Shown: piece by piece, positions 60,280 to 64,000 of the stretch
Layout: each line of letters opens with the position of its first letter
How positions within the stretch are numbered: the first letter of the stretch is position 1
Source of the DNA: Xylogone sp. PMI_703
Taxonomy: Eukaryota; Ascomycota; Leotiomycetes
NCBI GenBank assembly: GCA_021399445.1
Contig: JAJTUQ010000001.1
Span: forward strand, 372,001 to 436,000
DNA length: 64,000 nucleotides
Reading direction: 5' to 3'
Notes under the pieces: model-generated
The model's database searches: none
Seen by the model: only the letters and a program-made list of their open reading frames with translations
Told to the model about the DNA's origin: nothing
Made by a program: the position numbers and the translations under genes

Positions 60280-61699
60280 ATGCCAACTACTAAATTCTCA
60301 GTCGCTGAGAAATATGAATACAAGAACGGATTTGGGTCATATCATGAGTAATATTCCATAATTTTGATCAGGTTTGTCCTATATCTAACTCTGTTGTTCT
60401 AGATCCGAGGCCATTAAAGGTGCCCTGCCAATCGGGGCTGCTTCACCTCAAAAGCCGCCATATGGCCTGTATGCAGAAAAGGTCTCTGGAACGCCATTTA
60501 CTGCTCCTAGGGCAGAAAATTTACAGTCATGGTTATATCGAATCATACCTGCATCTGCACATGAGCCTTTTATTCCGTATCAGAGCAAAAGTAAGACTCC
60601 CAGAGAACAAAAAATGCACTACATTCCCAATCAGCTTCGCTGGAGTCCTTTCAAAGTGGACAATGAGCTAGATTGGCCAAACTCAATACACCTGGTAGCT
60701 GGTGCTGGTGATGTAACACTGAAACAAGGCTTTGGGATTATGGTGTTTGTAATGGGGAAATCCATGGATCCAAACGAGGCATTCTCGTCTGCGGATGGTG
60801 ATTTCCTTATAGTACTCCAACAAGGCATCCTGGATATTCAGACTGAGTTTGGCCACTTATTAATTCGGCCAAACGAGATCTGCGTAATCCCTAGGGGCAT
60901 TCGTTATCGTGTTATGCTGCCGCAGAGCTATGCTAGAGGATACATTCTTGAACTTTACGAAGGCCACTTCAGGCTTCCGGAGTTAGGACCTATTGGATCC
61001 CAGTCTCTTGCAAATGCTCGTGATTTCCAAGCGCCGACCGCAGCATATGACCACGATACATCCAAGGAATGGCAGCACATTACGAAATTTAACAATAACT
61101 TTTTTGTAGCAAAACAGGATCATACTCCATTTGATGTTGTCGCTTGGCATGGAAGCTACTACCCCTATAAATATGACCTTGGAAGGTTCAACACCATCGG
61201 TAGCATCTCATACGATCATCCTGACCCTAGTATTTTTACCGTTTTAACAGCACCATCTGCTCACGTCGGCACGGCTATTACCGATTTTGTGATTTTTCCA
61301 CCAAGGTGGCTGGTCGCTGAGGACACATATCGCCCGCCTGAATTCCACCGAAATGTTATGTCCGAGTTCATGGGTTTGATCCACGGTGAATATGATGGTA
61401 AGGTCGGAGGAGGGTTCCAGCCATTTGGTGCAAGCCTACACAATATAATGAGTGCTCATGGCCCAGATTCGGAAACTCATCAGAAAGCAACTGCTGAGAT
61501 ATTGCAACCACGAAAGGTTGGTGGAGGAAGTATGGCATTCATGTTCGAAAGCTACTATATGATAGGCATTTCCGAATGGGGGCTCAACGAATGCAGTGCT
61601 ATCCAGGACGACTACATCATCCAGAGTTGGAAAGGTCTGAAGCCTTCGTTTACACCACTCAAAGATGTTGAGAATTACCGTGAAAGTAGTGATATCTAA
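60280..61699 (+). CDS. Homogentisate 1,2-dioxygenase
   Basis: 454 aa from exons 60280-60347 and 60403-61699. The N-terminus [21 protein letters not shown] is built across the intron. It continues with [79 protein letters not shown] and [23 protein letters not shown]. The iron ligands of the human enzyme (His335, Glu341, His371) correspond to the His and Glu in [11 protein letters not shown] and the His in SAHGPD; all are present. The enzyme opens the ring of homogentisate to maleylacetoacetate in tyrosine and phenylacetate breakdown. It is intact, unlike its divergent neighbour. The usual fungal partners fumarylacetoacetate hydrolase and maleylacetoacetate isomerase are not next to it; a copia remnant follows instead. 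It may be a paralogue used on another dihydroxyaryl acid. Confidence 0.94.
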
Positions 61700-62849
61700 A
61701 TAATGTACGCGAAAGAAAGAACTACAGGTATAAAGAAAATGCAACTAGTTCGATTTTCTAATTTCATAGGGCCTCAAAGGCGCTTACAGTCTGTTAATTA
61801 GTATAATATTTCACTTTTATGAAAGAGATCTAACGTATTAGACCATAACTCTAGCCAGGTTATAAGTACAGCCATCTCTTAAATATAACCAATTTTGTGA
61901 ATTTGTTTTTGCTTTTAAAATACAATTCAACCGTTTTTTGATATTTTCAACTTTTTATTGTATTTTTGATTCAAAACAAGAATCAAACAACAATAATATC
62001 GATCTCAAACGTTCAATTTATTGATATTTCGCGAAAACACTTGTTGTAGTATTTGGAGTTTACAGATGCCGCTTCACAGTGTTCTTACAGCTGCCTATGC
62101 TAAGGCCTACGGATAGGGTTTACGGTACCACAGCAACTATAGGCAGTGCGGCACCCTACGAGTGCCTGTACAACCATAACTGTTGACCATAACGGTTTTA
62201 CGGCTGTAACTCTCTGTATATATATAATCTGCTGTAGTTGTAGACTCCTTAAGCAATCAATATAATATAGTGGTTCTGTAGGCTAAGTTCAGCCGACCAC
62301 TTTAACACGGACGGAGGAATGCATCGTGGCTTCCGCACTTCCCCTCCCAAGCTAATCAAAGCCTCTTTCCAGACACTTGCTACCTTGTTCCGAGAGATAT
62401 ACCGTAACCATTAAGAATTCCGCGGTTCCAGCTAGTTGATTGTATTTAAGTCAGATCGAGCATATCTAGCGGAACCTCGCTTGCAAAATGCCCTCCCTGT
62501 CGGTATGCTCCGATAACGCGTAGCACGATCGTAAACCTTTAGTTACGGATATGCTAATTACGTTGTATGGAAGTTAATTCTCTCTATCTCCGTACAGAGG
62601 TGGGAGATATAGTAGAGCCTACTGTTGGGGACGTAGATGTATGATCTATTGGAGAGCTATTCTACGGCTACAACTATGGAAGGAAACCAGTGGTTGGCTG
62701 AGATGCTAACCGAGGTCACGTGCCTCCAACACACCCCCATCAGCCAACCAATCAAAACCCCCATTTCCGGCTTTCCGGCAATTACAATTCAGCTCTGAAA
62801 TCGCTCCAAAACCTCCGAATTCTTTATTGCTTCGAATTCCATGGCACTT
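61700..62849. other. AT-rich intergenic, LTR-like promoter words
   Basis: No gene. A TATATATAATC box at about 62215-62230 is followed by a CAATCAATATAATATA word, which is the look of a retroelement LTR, but I could not define LTR ends. Confidence 0.35.
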
Positions 62850-63969
62850 CCTGTGCAATCAGACCTAATTGTTTCACGAACTTTGCGTGTTTTTCCCTGT
62901 TGAATGGTTTCGTCAAGCCATCTGCCACCATATCGCTACCCGATATATACTAAACCTTCACCTTCTTCCGTTGAACCATCTCCATAATCCATTTATACCG
63001 AATATCGATACATCTAGTTCTGGCCGCGTTGAGGAGATTCATGACATTTATATAGACATTCGCGCTATCGGTGAATAATATAAGTGATATTGGTTGCTCA
63101 TAGCCAAATTCTTTAATAATTTGAGCTACCCATTAAGCTGAGAGAGCCACAGGCGTTAGATTCGTAAATTCCGCTTCTGTACTACTGAGAGCCACATAGG
63201 TCTGTTTCTTGCTTTTCCATAATACTGGTCCTCCCGCAATAAACACCACATACGCTCCTGTAGAATATCTCGTCAATAAATCGTCTGCGAAAGATGCGTC
63301 CACATACGTGCATAGATTCAAGTCCGTAAGACTGAATTTGCCTCCATACACTATACCCAAGGCAGCTATAGCACTTAGATATCTAAATAAATACTTTAAT
63401 AATATCAAGTGTTGCTCTGAAGGGCCGGAATTGGCTTCACAAAGACGAGAAACAGTATATATAATATCAGGACATGTTCCAACCGCAAAATAATTCACGG
63501 AGCCAATCTTTTTAATATAAAGTTTAGTTTTTGTAGTTATCGGTTCCCAGGTACATGACAACTCCAAGTTCGATGGCCATAATGTTTTAGCTTCGTTCAG
63601 ATCCTGATAACCGTATTTCAATAACATAGTCTTCGTATATGCCTCTTGGGAAAGGAAAACAGTACGTTTATCACGATCACGTATAATATCAATACCTAAG
63701 AATCTTTTCACCTCTCCCACTTCTTTCAATTCGTAATAACCACATAATAAATCTCTAATTTCCATGATATCTTCCTTTCTCAGAGCCACAATCAACAGAT
63801 CATCAACATACAAGATAACTAGTATGCCCTTCGCGTCATATCTAAATAAGCACAAGTCCGATTCGAATGAGCAGAATCCGAGCTCCTTCATCACCGGCAA
63901 TATCGTTAAAAACCAGTACAGTAAACTCTTTTTCAGACCATAAAATGCTCTTTTCAATTTCCACACCAT
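62850..63969 (-). mobile_element. Ty1/copia reverse transcriptase/RNase H remnant
   Basis: The minus strand encodes the end of a copia polyprotein, running in from beyond the window edge. RT motifs: KRAFYGLKKSLLYWF and LVILYVDDLLIV, where YVDD is the catalytic pair. LGIDIIRD, SVNYFAVGTCPDIIYTVSRL and the RNase H start (YVDASFADD, VALSSTEAEF) follow. Beyond a TAA at about 63133 the RNase H part goes on with EFGYEQPISLILFTDS. After another TAG the terminal SGSDMVADGLTKP motif is seen. Both stops are where relatives have Gln, fitting C-to-T damage. The element is therefore inactive. Confidence 0.88.
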
Positions 63970-64000
63970 ATTATCGCCTTCAATAAAGCCCTAGGGCTAT

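Overview
This is a filamentous ascomycete (Pezizomycotina) chromosome segment. Nearly every gene carries short introns of about 50-110 bp with GT-AG borders. The gene set includes NoxA NADPH oxidase, a fused tryptophan synthase, GABA transaminase, an NRPS-like reductase, a TRI12-type MFS pump and a FaeC-type esterase. Retroelement remnants carry TAA/TAG stops of the kind left by C-to-T (RIP-like) mutation. The wording of the NoxA protein looks closest to Eurotiomycetes to me, but that is an impression from memory and not a search result.

Layout. 0.5-9 kb: three co-directional minus-strand genes, namely a 3-hydroxyisobutyrate dehydrogenase-like enzyme, an A-T-R NRPS-like carboxylic acid reductase, and an IlvD/Edd dehydratase of the sugar-acid clade. 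10.4-12.3 kb: noxA. 14.3-15.1 kb: a probable Mutator-like transposase tail. 16-18.6 kb: bifunctional tryptophan synthase. 19.8-23.4 kb: a secreted SnoaL-like protein and an MFS efflux pump. 26-29 kb: a POA1-like macro-domain phosphatase and a secreted FaeC-like feruloyl esterase. 31-36 kb: GABA transaminase and a secreted type-B carboxylesterase. 37.8-38.8 kb: a stop-riddled Ty3/gypsy integrase tail with chromodomain. 40-45.7 kb: a FAT1-type acyl-CoA synthetase, an unknown protein built of two repeats, and an NmrA-like protein. 47-49 kb: a small secreted double-psi beta-barrel protein and a FAR-17a/AIG1 membrane protein. 50.6-50.9 kb: a tiny secreted precursor made of three 17-residue repeats ending in KR.

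51.6-61.7 kb looks like a decaying aromatic-compound catabolic locus. It holds an M20 amidohydrolase with one frameshift in a homopolymer, two tail-to-tail beta-carbonic anhydrases, a multiply damaged salicylate-hydroxylase/maleylacetate-reductase fusion, and an intact homogentisate 1,2-dioxygenase transcribed divergently from it. The window ends in a Ty1/copia reverse transcriptase/RNase H remnant.

The two observations I rate highest are the Kex2-type repeat peptide precursor at 50588-50863, which is undescribed as far as I can recognise, and the monooxygenase-dehydrogenase fusion at 57192-59872 beside twin carbonic anhydrases. Exon borders were read by eye from splice consensus and frame continuity. 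No search or computation was run.
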